Below are positions 44,457 to 52,874 of a stretch of 64,000 bases of DNA, piece by piece. The notes beneath the pieces are model-generated. The model made no database searches. It saw only the letters and a list, made by a program, of their open reading frames with translations, and was not told the DNA's origin. The stretch's first letter is position 1. The number at the start of each line of letters is the position of its first letter. Where the stretch lies: the NCBI RefSeq assembly GCF_006346335.1, contig NZ_VDMC01000011.1, forward strand, positions 17,630-81,629. The letters run 5' to 3'. This DNA comes from Aequorivita sinensis (GTDB taxonomy: Bacteria > Bacteroidota > Bacteroidia > Flavobacteriales > Flavobacteriaceae). The translations under genes and the position numbers were made by a program.

Positions 44457-46250
44457 TTATATTTTGTTTCTCTTACGATCAACCTCTTTTAAGTGAATTT
44501 TACGAATTCTCAAGTGGTTTGGAGTAACCTCAACGTATTCATCTTTTTGAATGTACTCTAAAGCTTCTTCTAATGAAAACTTAATTGCAGGAACAATTTT
44601 CGCTTTATCATCAGCTCCAGAAGATCGTACGTTCGAAAGTTTTTTAGTTTTAGTGATGTTAACTGTCATATCATCTTGACGAGAGTTTTCACCAATTACC
44701 TGCCCTTCGTAAATATCTTCACCTGGATCTACAAAAAACTTACCTCTATCTTGTAACTTATCTATAGAATAAGGGATAGCTGTTCCTGTTTCCATAGAAA
44801 CTAAAGATCCGTTTTGTCTTTCTGGAATTCCACCTTTTAACGGTTGGTATTCTAGAAAACGGTGCGTCATAATTGCTTCACCTGCTGTTGCTGTAAGTAA
44901 TTGGTTACGCAAACCAATAATACCACGAGATGGAATTACGAATTTACAAACCATACGGTCTCCTTTTCCTTCCATACTCAGCATTTCCCCTTTACGAATG
45001 GTCACCATATTAATAGCGGTTCCACTTACGGTTTCAGGTAAATCGATAGTCATTTCTTCAACTGGCTCACATTTTACACCGTCAATTTCCTTAACGATAA
45101 CTTGTGGTTGTCCAATTTGAAGTTCATAACCTTCACGACGCATTGTTTCAATTAAAACTGAAAGGTGCAAAACGCCACGGCCAAAAACCATAAATTTATC
45201 TGCACTATCCGTCGGCAGCATACGCAACGCAAGGTTTTTCTCTAATTCTTTTTCAAGTCTTTCCTTAATGTGGCGCGATGTAACGAATTTTCCATCTTTT
45301 CCAAAGAAAGGTGAATCGTTAATAGTGAAAAGCATACTCATTGTAGGCTCATCAATCGCTATTGTTTGTAGTGCTTCAGGATTTTCCGCATCGGCAATAG
45401 TATCACCAATTTCGAAACCTTCAAGACCTACTAAAGCACAGATATCTCCAGGTTGTACTTCCGTAACTTTCTTACGGCCCATCCCCTCAAAAGTGTGGAT
45501 TTCTTTAATTTTTGACTTTACAATTGAGCCATCTCGCTTCACTAAGGCTACTTGTAAACCTTCTTTCAATACACCTCTTTGTAAACGACCAATTGCGATT
45601 CTTCCTGTGAATGAAGAAAAGTCTAAAGATGTAATCAACATTTGTAGCGATCCCTCTTCAGCTTTAAAAGAAGGTACGTGTTCTAAAACCATATCTAATA
45701 ATGGTTCAAGAGAATCGGTTGGTTTTTGCCAATCTGTACTCATCCAGTTCTGTTTTGCCGAACCATATACAGTAGGGAAATCAAGTTGCCATTCTTCGGC
45801 ACCTAATTCGAACATTAGGTCGAAAATAGATTCGTGTACCTCATCTGGAGTACAGTTATCTTTATCTACTTTATTTACAACCACACAAGGCTTTAAACCT
45901 AGATCGATAGCTTTTTGTAATACAAATCGAGTTTGTGGCATTGGACCTTCAAAAGCATCTACTAAAAGTAATACTCCGTCGGCCATATTCAATACTCTTT
46001 CTACTTCACCACCAAAATCGGCGTGACCAGGAGTATCGATAATATTTATTTTTGTGTCTTTATAAACTACAGAAACGTTTTTTGATGTAATAGTAATTCC
46101 TCTTTCACGTTCAAGGTCGTTGTTATCTAAGATAAGCTCACCAGACTGTTCGTTTTCACGGAAAAGACTACAGTGGTGCATAATTTTATCAACCAGGGTA
46201 GTTTTACCGTGGTCAACGTGGGCAATAATGGCGATGTTTTTAATTTTCAT
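44457..46250 (-). CDS. typA: Translational GTPase TypA/BipA
   Basis: The chosen ATG (MKIKNIAIIAHVDHGKTTLV) gives 597 residues; it follows a Shine-Dalgarno at 6-nt spacing. The longer frame adds a Lys/Arg stretch read from that leader. GTPase motifs are AHVDHGKTTL (G1), RERGITITSK (G2), DTPGHADFGGEVERVL (G3) and VVNKVDK (G4). EF-Tu domain II and EF-G-like domains III and V follow, then the BipA C-terminal domain. BipA acts on ribosomes in 50S assembly and stress or cold adaptation. It is monocistronic, with its own promoter, leader hairpin and terminator. Confidence 0.96.
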   Translation of the reverse strand: MKIKNIAIIAHVDHGKTTLVDKIMHHCSLFRENEQSGELILDNNDLERERGITITSKNVSVVYKDTKINIIDTPGHADFGGEVERVLNMADGVLLLVDAFEGPMPQTRFVLQKAIDLGLKPCVVVNKVDKDNCTPDEVHESIFDLMFELGAEEWQLDFPTVYGSAKQNWMSTDWQKPTDSLEPLLDMVLEHVPSFKAEEGSLQMLITSLDFSSFTGRIAIGRLQRGVLKEGLQVALVKRDGSIVKSKIKEIHTFEGMGRKKVTEVQPGDICALVGLEGFEIGDTIADAENPEALQTIAIDEPTMSMLFTINDSPFFGKDGKFVTSRHIKERLEKELEKNLALRMLPTDSADKFMVFGRGVLHLSVLIETMRREGYELQIGQPQVIVKEIDGVKCEPVEEMTIDLPETVSGTAINMVTIRKGEMLSMEGKGDRMVCKFVIPSRGIIGLRNQLLTATAGEAIMTHRFLEYQPLKGGIPERQNGSLVSMETGTAIPYSIDKLQDRGKFFVDPGEDIYEGQVIGENSRQDDMTVNITKTKKLSNVRSSGADDKAKIVPAIKFSLEEALEYIQKDEYVEVTPNHLRIRKIHLKEVDRKRNKI

Positions 46251-46274
46251 AAACTTCCTCCTTTTTTTTGGAGG
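46251..46274 (-). promoter_or_regulatory. Shine-Dalgarno of typA inside a short leader hairpin
   Basis: On the minus strand the leader reads CCTCC, eight A residues, GGAGG, then AAGTTT and the ATG. GGAGG is a strong Shine-Dalgarno at ideal spacing. The upstream CCTCC can pair with it exactly, closing a 5-bp hairpin with an A8 loop. If the transcript starts just below the -7 element, this hairpin is nearly the whole leader. Sequestration is inferred from complementarity. Confidence 0.6.
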
Positions 46275-46277
46275 GTG

Positions 46278-46311
46278 CAAAAGTAGTGTTTATAAGTGGA
46301 TTAGAAACAAA
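46278..46311 (-). promoter_or_regulatory. Putative typA promoter (-33 TTTG and -7 TACTTTTG)
   Basis: On the minus strand TTTG (46308-46311) is followed after 22 bp by TACTTTTG (46278-46285), matching the Bacteroidota promoter consensus TTTG/TAnnTTTG. The start site would fall about 20-25 nt before the typA ATG. Confidence 0.6.
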
Positions 46312-46429
46312 AGTTAACATTTTATTTTTATTTGAGCAAACAAGTTAATTTTCAATTATTAACATCAAATAATATATGCAATATATCAGAAGTGTAAAAT
46401 AACTATCTTTACAGTGTTAAAAATAAAAT

Positions 46430-47248
46430 ATGAAACTTGAATTAATCCCCCATATAAAACACCTCAATTCTAACAACTTTTTCCTACTTGCAGGACCTTG
46501 TGCTATTGAAGGTGAAGAAATGGCAATGCAGATTGCCGAAAAAATTGTAAAAATTACCGACAAGCTTGAAATCCCTTTCATCTTTAAGGGAAGTTTTAAA
46601 AAAGCAAACCGAAGTAGGATTGATAGCTTCACAGGAATTGGCGACGAAAAAGCATTGAAGATTCTTAAAAAAGTATCCAACACTTTTAATGTACCAACAG
46701 TTACCGATATTCACGAAGTAAGTGATGCAGCAATGGCTGCGGAATATGTTGATGTATTGCAAATCCCTGCATTTTTGGTTCGTCAAACAGACTTAGTTGT
46801 GGCTGCTGCTAATACAGGAAAAGTTGTGAATTTGAAGAAAGGACAATTTATGAGTCCTGAGAGCATGAAGCACGCGGTTACTAAAGTTACCGACTCCAAT
46901 AACGAGCAAGTAATTATTACCGACCGCGGAACGATGTTTGGTTATCAGGATATGATTGTGGACTTTAGAGGAATTCCTACTATGAAACAATACGCGCCAG
47001 TAGTTTTAGATGTGACTCACAGTTTACAACAACCAAATCAATCGGCTGGAGTTACAGGTGGACGCCCAGAAATGATTTCTACAATCGCAAAGGCTGGAAT
47101 TGCAACTGGCGTAGATGGAATATTTATTGAAACCCACTTCGACCCTGCAAATGCAAAAAGCGATGGTGCCAATATGTTAAATCTAAATTTGCTTGAAAAA
47201 TTGCTATCAGATCTTGTAGCGATTAGAAAAACAATTAACCAACTATAA
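46430..47248 (+). CDS. kdsA: 3-deoxy-8-phosphooctulonate (KDO-8-P) synthase
   Basis: This 272-residue TIM-barrel enzyme condenses phosphoenolpyruvate with arabinose-5-phosphate to make KDO-8-phosphate for lipopolysaccharide. Signatures are FFLLAGPCAIEGEEMAMQIA, IFKGSFKKANRSRIDSFTGI, VTDIHEVSDA, LQIPAFLVRQTDLV, TDRGTMFGYQDMIVDFRGIP and LDVTHSLQQPN. It is transcribed alone and divergently from typA. A near-consensus TATCTTTA lies about 25 bp upstream. A hairpin terminator follows at 47316-47344. Confidence 0.97.
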   Translation: MKLELIPHIKHLNSNNFFLLAGPCAIEGEEMAMQIAEKIVKITDKLEIPFIFKGSFKKANRSRIDSFTGIGDEKALKILKKVSNTFNVPTVTDIHEVSDAAMAAEYVDVLQIPAFLVRQTDLVVAAANTGKVVNLKKGQFMSPESMKHAVTKVTDSNNEQVIITDRGTMFGYQDMIVDFRGIPTMKQYAPVVLDVTHSLQQPNQSAGVTGGRPEMISTIAKAGIATGVDGIFIETHFDPANAKSDGANMLNLNLLEKLLSDLVAIRKTINQL

Positions 47249-47315
47249 CTGTATTCCTATTTAAGAATAAGGATTAGCTGCAGAAGCTATACATAATTTA
47301 TAAATAAAATAAAGC

Positions 47316-47344
47316 GCCCTACCATCTCCTCAAATTGGTAGGGC
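47316..47344 (+). terminator. Intrinsic terminator after kdsA
   Basis: A perfect 9-bp stem (GCCCTACCA with TGGTAGGGC, 11-base loop) is followed by ACTTTTGG. It lies 68 bp after the kdsA stop codon. The T-run is short, so efficiency is uncertain. Confidence 0.65.
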
Positions 47345-47502
47345 ACTTTTGGCTAAAAATCTTTATAAAAAAGACTCTTACATTTTATATCCAATTCTAC
47401 GTAACAATTAAGCTATAAGAATTTAGATATGATACTTAATAACTCCCCAATTAAATAAGTATTCAAATATCAGTTTAATTACACATACAAAACAAGAGGT
47501 AA

Positions 47503-47700
47503 ATCCCCCTAAATTTCCAATTAACCCCTGATTTTCAATATTTTAATGAAAAAATATACAAAGAGGTCCCTGCTTCACTCGGTAGGTATAAACAAGAAGA
47601 AAGATATTTGGTCGATTCACTCGAATATTATTGTTACTGACCTACTTTCATTGAGCAACAAAACATTCCTTTAAAATCAAACGCGAAGTTTCTAAAATAA
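47503..47700 (+). pseudogene. Possible gene remnant in the kdsA-DUF3857 gap
   Basis: One plus-strand frame reads a protein-like sequence (FQYFNEKIYKEVPASLGRYK, then QEERYLVDSLEYYCY), an in-frame TGA at 47638-47640, then PTFIEQQNIPLKSNAKFLK to a TAA at 47698. A hairpin terminator follows at once. The composition is that of a real C-terminal region rather than random AT-rich DNA, but no family is recognised and no start codon is evident. I judge it a decayed 3' fragment with low certainty. Outside it and the hairpins, the 780-bp gap 47249-48029 holds only AT-rich sequence and repeated motifs (see findings). Confidence 0.3.
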
Positions 47701-47702
47701 AA

Positions 47703-47732
47703 AAGGCTGTCTATTAAAGACAACCTTTTTTT
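47703..47732. terminator. Bidirectional hairpin terminator
   Basis: AAGGCTGTCT and AGACAACCTT form a 10-bp stem with one C-A mismatch (G-T wobble on the minus strand). Seven T residues follow on the plus strand and an A-run precedes it. It directly follows the gene remnant, which suggests it once served that gene. Confidence 0.6.
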
Positions 47733-48003
47733 AGAATACTACATATTAACTCCCCAATTAATGTCTAGTGGTACAAAGGTGCTTCATTTGCAATCATCTT
47801 ACAAGGGGGAAATCCCCCTATTTTGAAAAAAAATGAGAGTTTTTATTTATTCTATTACCTTTATTAGATTTAAAAATTAAAATAATGAGCTTATCATACC
47901 GAGAATAAGGAATTTAAAACCCTTATATCGGTCATTGCACTAAGTCGAACTAAATATTTCATTTTGAAAAAATCTAAATATCTTAAAAATTTTCTTATTT
48001 TTT

Positions 48004-48032
48004 TTTGAATTTTTGAGAATTATTATACTTTG
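48004..48032 (+). promoter_or_regulatory. Putative promoter of the DUF3857 gene pair
   Basis: TTTG (48004-48007) and TATACTTTG (48024-48032) lie about 18 bp apart and resemble the Bacteroidota -33/-7 pair, though the -7 has one extra base. The element overlaps an alternative TTG start at 48030. That supports translation from the ATG at 48054. Confidence 0.45.
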
Positions 48033-48053
48033 CCATTTAATCTTCTTCCTCTA

Positions 48054-50024
48054 ATGATATTTTTTCGAATAGCTGTATTAACCCTATTTCTTACGATAAC
48101 ACATCTCGGCTTTTCGCAAGAAAGACTTGAAGCAAAATTTGGAGAACCCTCAAAAAGTGATTTTGCTTTAAAAATGTATGAAAAAGATACTACTGCAGCT
48201 GCTGTTGTACTATATGAACAAGGTTATTATTATTATGATGCCGTTGGTGACCATATTAAATTAATTAAAGAAGTACATAGAAAGATAAAAATTTTTGATT
48301 CAAAATCTTATGATTTTGGCACTCAAGAAATTCCACTATACAGTTCTGATGAGGACAGTGAGAAAGTGAAAAACTTTATGGCTTGGACTTATAATGGTAA
48401 TATTAAAACCAAGGTATCCTCTGATGCAGTATTTATAACCTCTGATCCGGAATTTGGAAAAGTTTTTAAAATTATTTTTCCTAATGTTACAAATGGTAGT
48501 ATAATAGAATACGTATATAAAATTGAATCTCCTTTTCTATTTAATTTTTATGGATGGCATTTTCAAGGTATGCTACCAAAAATATACAGTGAATTTTTAT
48601 TTAAAATTCCGCTCAAGTTTCAATTTAATAAGGTGCTATACGGTAAGCAGTCTTTAGATTTAAACATATCGCAGGTTGTAAAGGATTGTTTACAAACAAA
48701 TTCTAACACATGGATTGCTGCATGCCCCATGACCCTCTATGCAATGATGGATGTGCCAGCGTTTCATGAAGAGGATTATATGCTTTCTACTAAAAATTAT
48801 GTTTCTAGGATTGAATTTGAACCTAAAGAACTTCTAACTCCATCTGGATGGAGCAGGTCCAAAAAGTTTGCCAAAGAATGGAAAGATGTAGATAAGTTCA
48901 TAAAAAAAGGAGAAATGGGTAGTCAACTTAAAAATGCTGATTATTTTAAGAAAAACTTACCCGACTCCATACTAACAAAAACAAATGATCTTGAAAAAGC
49001 AAAGGCAATTTACAGTTTCATTCAAAACCATTATACTTGGGACGGTACATTTTACAGCTCAGAGACAGAAGTGAAAGACGCATATGATGAAAAAATCGGA
49101 AGTGTACCAGAAATTAACCTATCCCTAATTAATGCATTTGAAGCAGCAAATCTGGACGCGAAATTAATGTTATTATCAACTAGAGAAAATGGTCTTCCGA
49201 CCGCTCTTTATCCAGTGATGACCAAGTTTAATTACACCATTGCGGTGCTTAAACTGGACGGTGAAAAATATTTACTCGATGCCACTAATAAGCAATCACC
49301 TTTCGGCATTATTCCTTTTAGAGCATTAAATGTACAAGGCCGCGTAATGGATTTTAAAAAAGGCAGCTATTGGATGCCTATTGAACCTTTCAAAAAAAAC
49401 GTTCATTTTGTAAATGCTAAAATTACCGCGAATGAAAATGGTAGTTTTAGCGGAATTGTTGACCAAGCAAACTACGGCTACATTGGTTTGGAGAAACGAA
49501 ATGCTATTGCAGAGGAAACTTTTCAAGAATACAGAAAAACTCAAGAAAATAAAATAGCTGGGATTGAGGTTGAAAACTTTCAAATAGAGGAGCTTAATAA
49601 TATTGAGAAACCACTTAAAGAAAACTATGAGGTAACTGTTGAACCTGAAATAGTAGGCGACAAAGTAATACTATATCCATTTTTCAATAAAACCTATATT
49701 TCTGAAAACCCGTTTAAAATGGAGGAACGCAGCTATCCAATGGACTTTGGGTTTCCATTTACCAATACCTATCTGGTTTCTATAGATTTAGGTGAAGAAT
49801 ATCAGGTAGAACACCTCCCTTCTAGTAGAAGCATAAAACTTCAAGGTGACGATGGCGAATGTTCTGTAACCTATATAGCTGATGGCAACAAAGTGAATAT
49901 TCGTTTTAATATGAAATTAAATTCATATCGTTATGCTCCCGAAGCATACCCAGCCCTCAAAGAATTTTTTGGCACTATGGTTACCATGCTTAAAGATGAA
50001 CCCATAATTTTAAAAAAAATATAA
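48054..50024 (+). CDS. DUF3857/transglutaminase-like secreted protein (paralogue 1)
   Basis: The ATG at 48054 gives 656 residues starting MIFFRIAVLTLFLTITHLGF, a clear signal peptide; a TTG eight codons upstream lies in the promoter motif. The DUF3857 beta-sandwich (about 45-210), a transglutaminase-like core (about 270-400, KAKAIYSFIQNHYTWDGTFY) and a DUF3858-like C-terminal domain follow. The transglutaminase Cys is missing (IGSVPEINLSLINAFEAANL) and the His is Tyr (FNYTIAVLKLDG); the Asp motif remains (YLLDATNK). So it is probably a non-catalytic periplasmic binding or scaffold protein. A close paralogue starts 25 bp downstream, so both share one transcript. Confidence 0.85.
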   Translation: MIFFRIAVLTLFLTITHLGFSQERLEAKFGEPSKSDFALKMYEKDTTAAAVVLYEQGYYYYDAVGDHIKLIKEVHRKIKIFDSKSYDFGTQEIPLYSSDEDSEKVKNFMAWTYNGNIKTKVSSDAVFITSDPEFGKVFKIIFPNVTNGSIIEYVYKIESPFLFNFYGWHFQGMLPKIYSEFLFKIPLKFQFNKVLYGKQSLDLNISQVVKDCLQTNSNTWIAACPMTLYAMMDVPAFHEEDYMLSTKNYVSRIEFEPKELLTPSGWSRSKKFAKEWKDVDKFIKKGEMGSQLKNADYFKKNLPDSILTKTNDLEKAKAIYSFIQNHYTWDGTFYSSETEVKDAYDEKIGSVPEINLSLINAFEAANLDAKLMLLSTRENGLPTALYPVMTKFNYTIAVLKLDGEKYLLDATNKQSPFGIIPFRALNVQGRVMDFKKGSYWMPIEPFKKNVHFVNAKITANENGSFSGIVDQANYGYIGLEKRNAIAEETFQEYRKTQENKIAGIEVENFQIEELNNIEKPLKENYEVTVEPEIVGDKVILYPFFNKTYISENPFKMEERSYPMDFGFPFTNTYLVSIDLGEEYQVEHLPSSRSIKLQGDDGECSVTYIADGNKVNIRFNMKLNSYRYAPEAYPALKEFFGTMVTMLKDEPIILKKI

Positions 50025-50049
50025 TCCAACCATTCCTTATAATACCAAT

Positions 50050-52020
50050 ATGCCTTACTTCAAACACAGTATCCTAATTTTATTTTTATTTGTTTTCACT
50101 TTTACATTTTCACAATCACGAAAAACTGCGGTATTTGGCGAACCTACTTCCGAAGACTTCGAAATAAACTCGTACCATCAAGATCCTGAAGCAGCTGGAG
50201 TTGTTCTTTTTGAAAGCGCTAAGAATTATGTAGAACTAGTGGATAATCAGGTGAAACTAATTAAAGAGGTTCACGTAAAAACAAAAGTGTTTGACATTAG
50301 TAAATTCGATCAAGCGACAGTAAGAATACCATTTTACAACAAAAAGAATAACAGTGAGAAGGTCACTAAGATTACCGCGATAACCCATAATGGTGCTGTA
50401 AAAACATTTGTAAGTGATAAGGATATTTTTACTACAGATGAAACCCCCAAATGGTCGATTAAAAAATTTACTTTCCCAAACATACAGAACGGTAGTATTT
50501 TAGAATATACCTACCGAGTAGAATCTACTTACTTTTCAAATATTCGAGGTTGGAAATTTCAAGGACCACTTCCGAAATTATACGTAGAACTGTATACCGA
50601 CATTCCTGGTAATTTTAAATACAATAGAACGCTTTACGGAAATCTACCTTTATATATTAATGACGCAATTAAATCTAAAGCCTGCTTCTCTATTGAAGGC
50701 TTTGATGTTCACGCCGATTGTGAAAAAGCGACTTACGCTATGATAAATGTACCAGCCGTAAAAGAGGAGAAGTTTATGCTTTCTCCCGACAACTATTTAG
50801 CTAGCATGAAATATGAGCTTATTGAATTTGTAGACTTTAACCGAACAGTTCACCGATATACCAATGAATGGAAAGATGTAGATAAACATTTTCAATATGA
50901 TAAAGATTACGGACGACAACTTAAGCATTCCAAGTTTTTTAAAAATGAACTTCCAGCTTCCCTATTTTCAAAGCAAGATAAGGTGGAAAAGGCAAAAGAC
51001 ATTTACTACTACATTCAAAGCAATATGAATTGGAATGGGCGATATGGGTATTCGGAAGAAGTGCGCGTTAAAGATGCTTTTAATGAAAAATCTGGAAACA
51101 GTCATGAGATTAATTTCGCTCTATACAACGCACTTGATGCAGCAGGTCTGAATGTAAATACAATGCTTATTTCTACACGAGATTACGCCCTCCCTACAAA
51201 GCAATACCCTGTAATTGCCGATTTTATTTATGCAATTGTAGTCTTAGAAATTCAAGGTAACAAGTACTTTCTAGATGCGACAGACAAATTCACACCCTTT
51301 GGCGTCTTACCCTTCCGCGCTCTTAGCACAGAAGGGCGTTTAATGGACTTTAACAAAGGTAGTTATTGGGAAAAAATCATTCCTTTTAACAAAAACCTGC
51401 ATTATGTAAATATGCAACTTACTGCAGACGAATCTGGATTATTCACCGGGAAAGCAAGTCAAGTCTCTACAGGATATGTATCGGTTGTAGAGCGAAAAGA
51501 GTACAACGATTACAGAAAAGATATAATCGACAGAAAGAAACAAAGTAGAAATGAAAGCTTGGAAATTTCAGATCTTAAAATTGAAAATGAAAAAGACTTA
51601 GACAAGCCGTATAAAGAGACCTTTAAATTAGCGCTTCACGAACAGCCAATAGCAGATAATCTTTTTCTATATCCGTTTTTAATGGAAACATATTTTGGTG
51701 AAAATCCTTTTGTGAAAAGAGAAAGAATTTTCCCTATAGATTTTGGTTTTCCCGTAATGAACAATTACTTAATAGCTATAGATGTCAACGATCAGTATAA
51801 AATTGAAAAAGTTCCTGCCAATAAGATTTTAAAACTTCCAGAAAATGATGGCGAGTTTTCAGTGGTTTACGATGTTTCAGGGAGTAAAATAAATATCAGA
51901 CTTAGCGTAAAGCTGAACAATCCAAGTTTTGCTCCAGAAGCTTATAAATCACTACAAGAATTTTTTACTGAACTAATTAAAGTTCAAAACGAAGAGCCTA
52001 TTCACTTAAAAAGAATTTAA
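50050..52020 (+). CDS. DUF3857/transglutaminase-like secreted protein (paralogue 2)
   Basis: This 656-residue protein has the signal peptide HSILILFLFVFTFTFSQS and the same three domains as its upstream neighbour. It aligns with that protein along its full length (for example PFYNKKNNSEKVTKITAITH, KAKDIYYYIQSNMNWNGRYG, LPFRALSTEGRLMDFNKGSYW). The catalytic Cys and His are again absent (SGNSHEINFALYNALDAAGL; FIYAIVVLEIQG), with Asp kept in YFLDATDK. This is a tandem duplication with moderate divergence, so both copies are probably kept for distinct roles. The ligand or partner is unknown. Confidence 0.85.
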   Translation: MPYFKHSILILFLFVFTFTFSQSRKTAVFGEPTSEDFEINSYHQDPEAAGVVLFESAKNYVELVDNQVKLIKEVHVKTKVFDISKFDQATVRIPFYNKKNNSEKVTKITAITHNGAVKTFVSDKDIFTTDETPKWSIKKFTFPNIQNGSILEYTYRVESTYFSNIRGWKFQGPLPKLYVELYTDIPGNFKYNRTLYGNLPLYINDAIKSKACFSIEGFDVHADCEKATYAMINVPAVKEEKFMLSPDNYLASMKYELIEFVDFNRTVHRYTNEWKDVDKHFQYDKDYGRQLKHSKFFKNELPASLFSKQDKVEKAKDIYYYIQSNMNWNGRYGYSEEVRVKDAFNEKSGNSHEINFALYNALDAAGLNVNTMLISTRDYALPTKQYPVIADFIYAIVVLEIQGNKYFLDATDKFTPFGVLPFRALSTEGRLMDFNKGSYWEKIIPFNKNLHYVNMQLTADESGLFTGKASQVSTGYVSVVERKEYNDYRKDIIDRKKQSRNESLEISDLKIENEKDLDKPYKETFKLALHEQPIADNLFLYPFLMETYFGENPFVKRERIFPIDFGFPVMNNYLIAIDVNDQYKIEKVPANKILKLPENDGEFSVVYDVSGSKINIRLSVKLNNPSFAPEAYKSLQEFFTELIKVQNEEPIHLKRI

Positions 52021-52043
52021 CTTTCAATAGTAATAAACCACTA

Positions 52044-52837
52044 TTAATCCCGATTTTTTTCTTGTATTTTACGAATTATTGCTGTTGAAGTACGTCTCGG
52101 TAGAAAGCGAGGAAGTCTAGATAGAAACCTATTAATTTTACCTGGAACTGCCACAACTTTTCCCTTGAGCATTGCTTCATAACCATATTTAGCTACCTCT
52201 TTAGGACATCCAATATTAAATTTAATTTTATTATTCGATACATCTGCACCATTTGAAACTACTTGTTGAAATGATGTATTGGTTTGTCCAGGACATAAAC
52301 AAGTAACCGTAACCCCTGAACCCTTTAGCTCATTGGCAATAGCTTCTGAAAAGGAAAGTATATACGCTTTTGATGCATAATACAAAGACATTAAAGGCCC
52401 AGGCTGAAATGCTGCAAGAGAGGACATGTTTAAAATTTTCCCCTCACCTCTTTCAAGCATTCCTTTTAAAACTAACTTGGTTAAATGTGTTGTAGTCATC
52501 ACGTGAAGGTTTAGCATATCCATTTCACGCTGCCAATCGGTATTGCTGAAAGTTCCAAATATTCCAAAACCTGCATTATTGATTAATACGTCTATAGGTT
52601 TGCCTTGAGTAGCTTCAAAAATTTGTTCTGCAACATTACTCTTACTCAAGTCCTTTACAATAAGTTGAATTTCTGAAGCGTATTGACTTGCGAGATTTTC
52701 TTTAGCTTGTTGCAGTTTGTCAGCATCAATATCTGCTAAAATTAAATCATACCCATCCTTTGCTAATAATAAAGCAAGTTCGTATCCCAAGCCAGAAGCA
52801 GCTCCTGTTACAATTCCTATTTTTTTATCTCGTTCAA
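52044..52837 (-). CDS. SDR family oxidoreductase with disrupted 5' reading frame
   Basis: The main frame (52044-52790 and upstream) encodes a classical short-chain dehydrogenase: VTGAASGLGYELALLLAKDG (cofactor loop), LINNAGFGIFGTFSNTDWQR, MSSLAAFQPGPLMSLYYASKAY (catalytic Ser, Tyr and Lys), and CPGQTNTSFQQ. No ATG, GTG or TTG precedes the cofactor loop in that frame. A plausible start, TTG at 52837 reading LNEIKK, lies in the neighbouring frame and joins only if an A7 run (52820-52826) had eight A residues. So there is a one-base deletion, a sequencing error, slippage, or a rare ATT start. Starting at the internal TTG (52790) would delete the cofactor loop and yield a dead enzyme. Confidence 0.7.
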
Positions 52838-52874
52838 TAATTTAGAATTTTTTTGCAATTATGTAAATGAGTAT

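Noticed and set aside
45268..46026. 252-codon plus-strand open frame
   Set aside because: It is entirely antisense to typA, is Ser/Pro-rich and low in complexity, and is explained by codon use of typA on the other strand.
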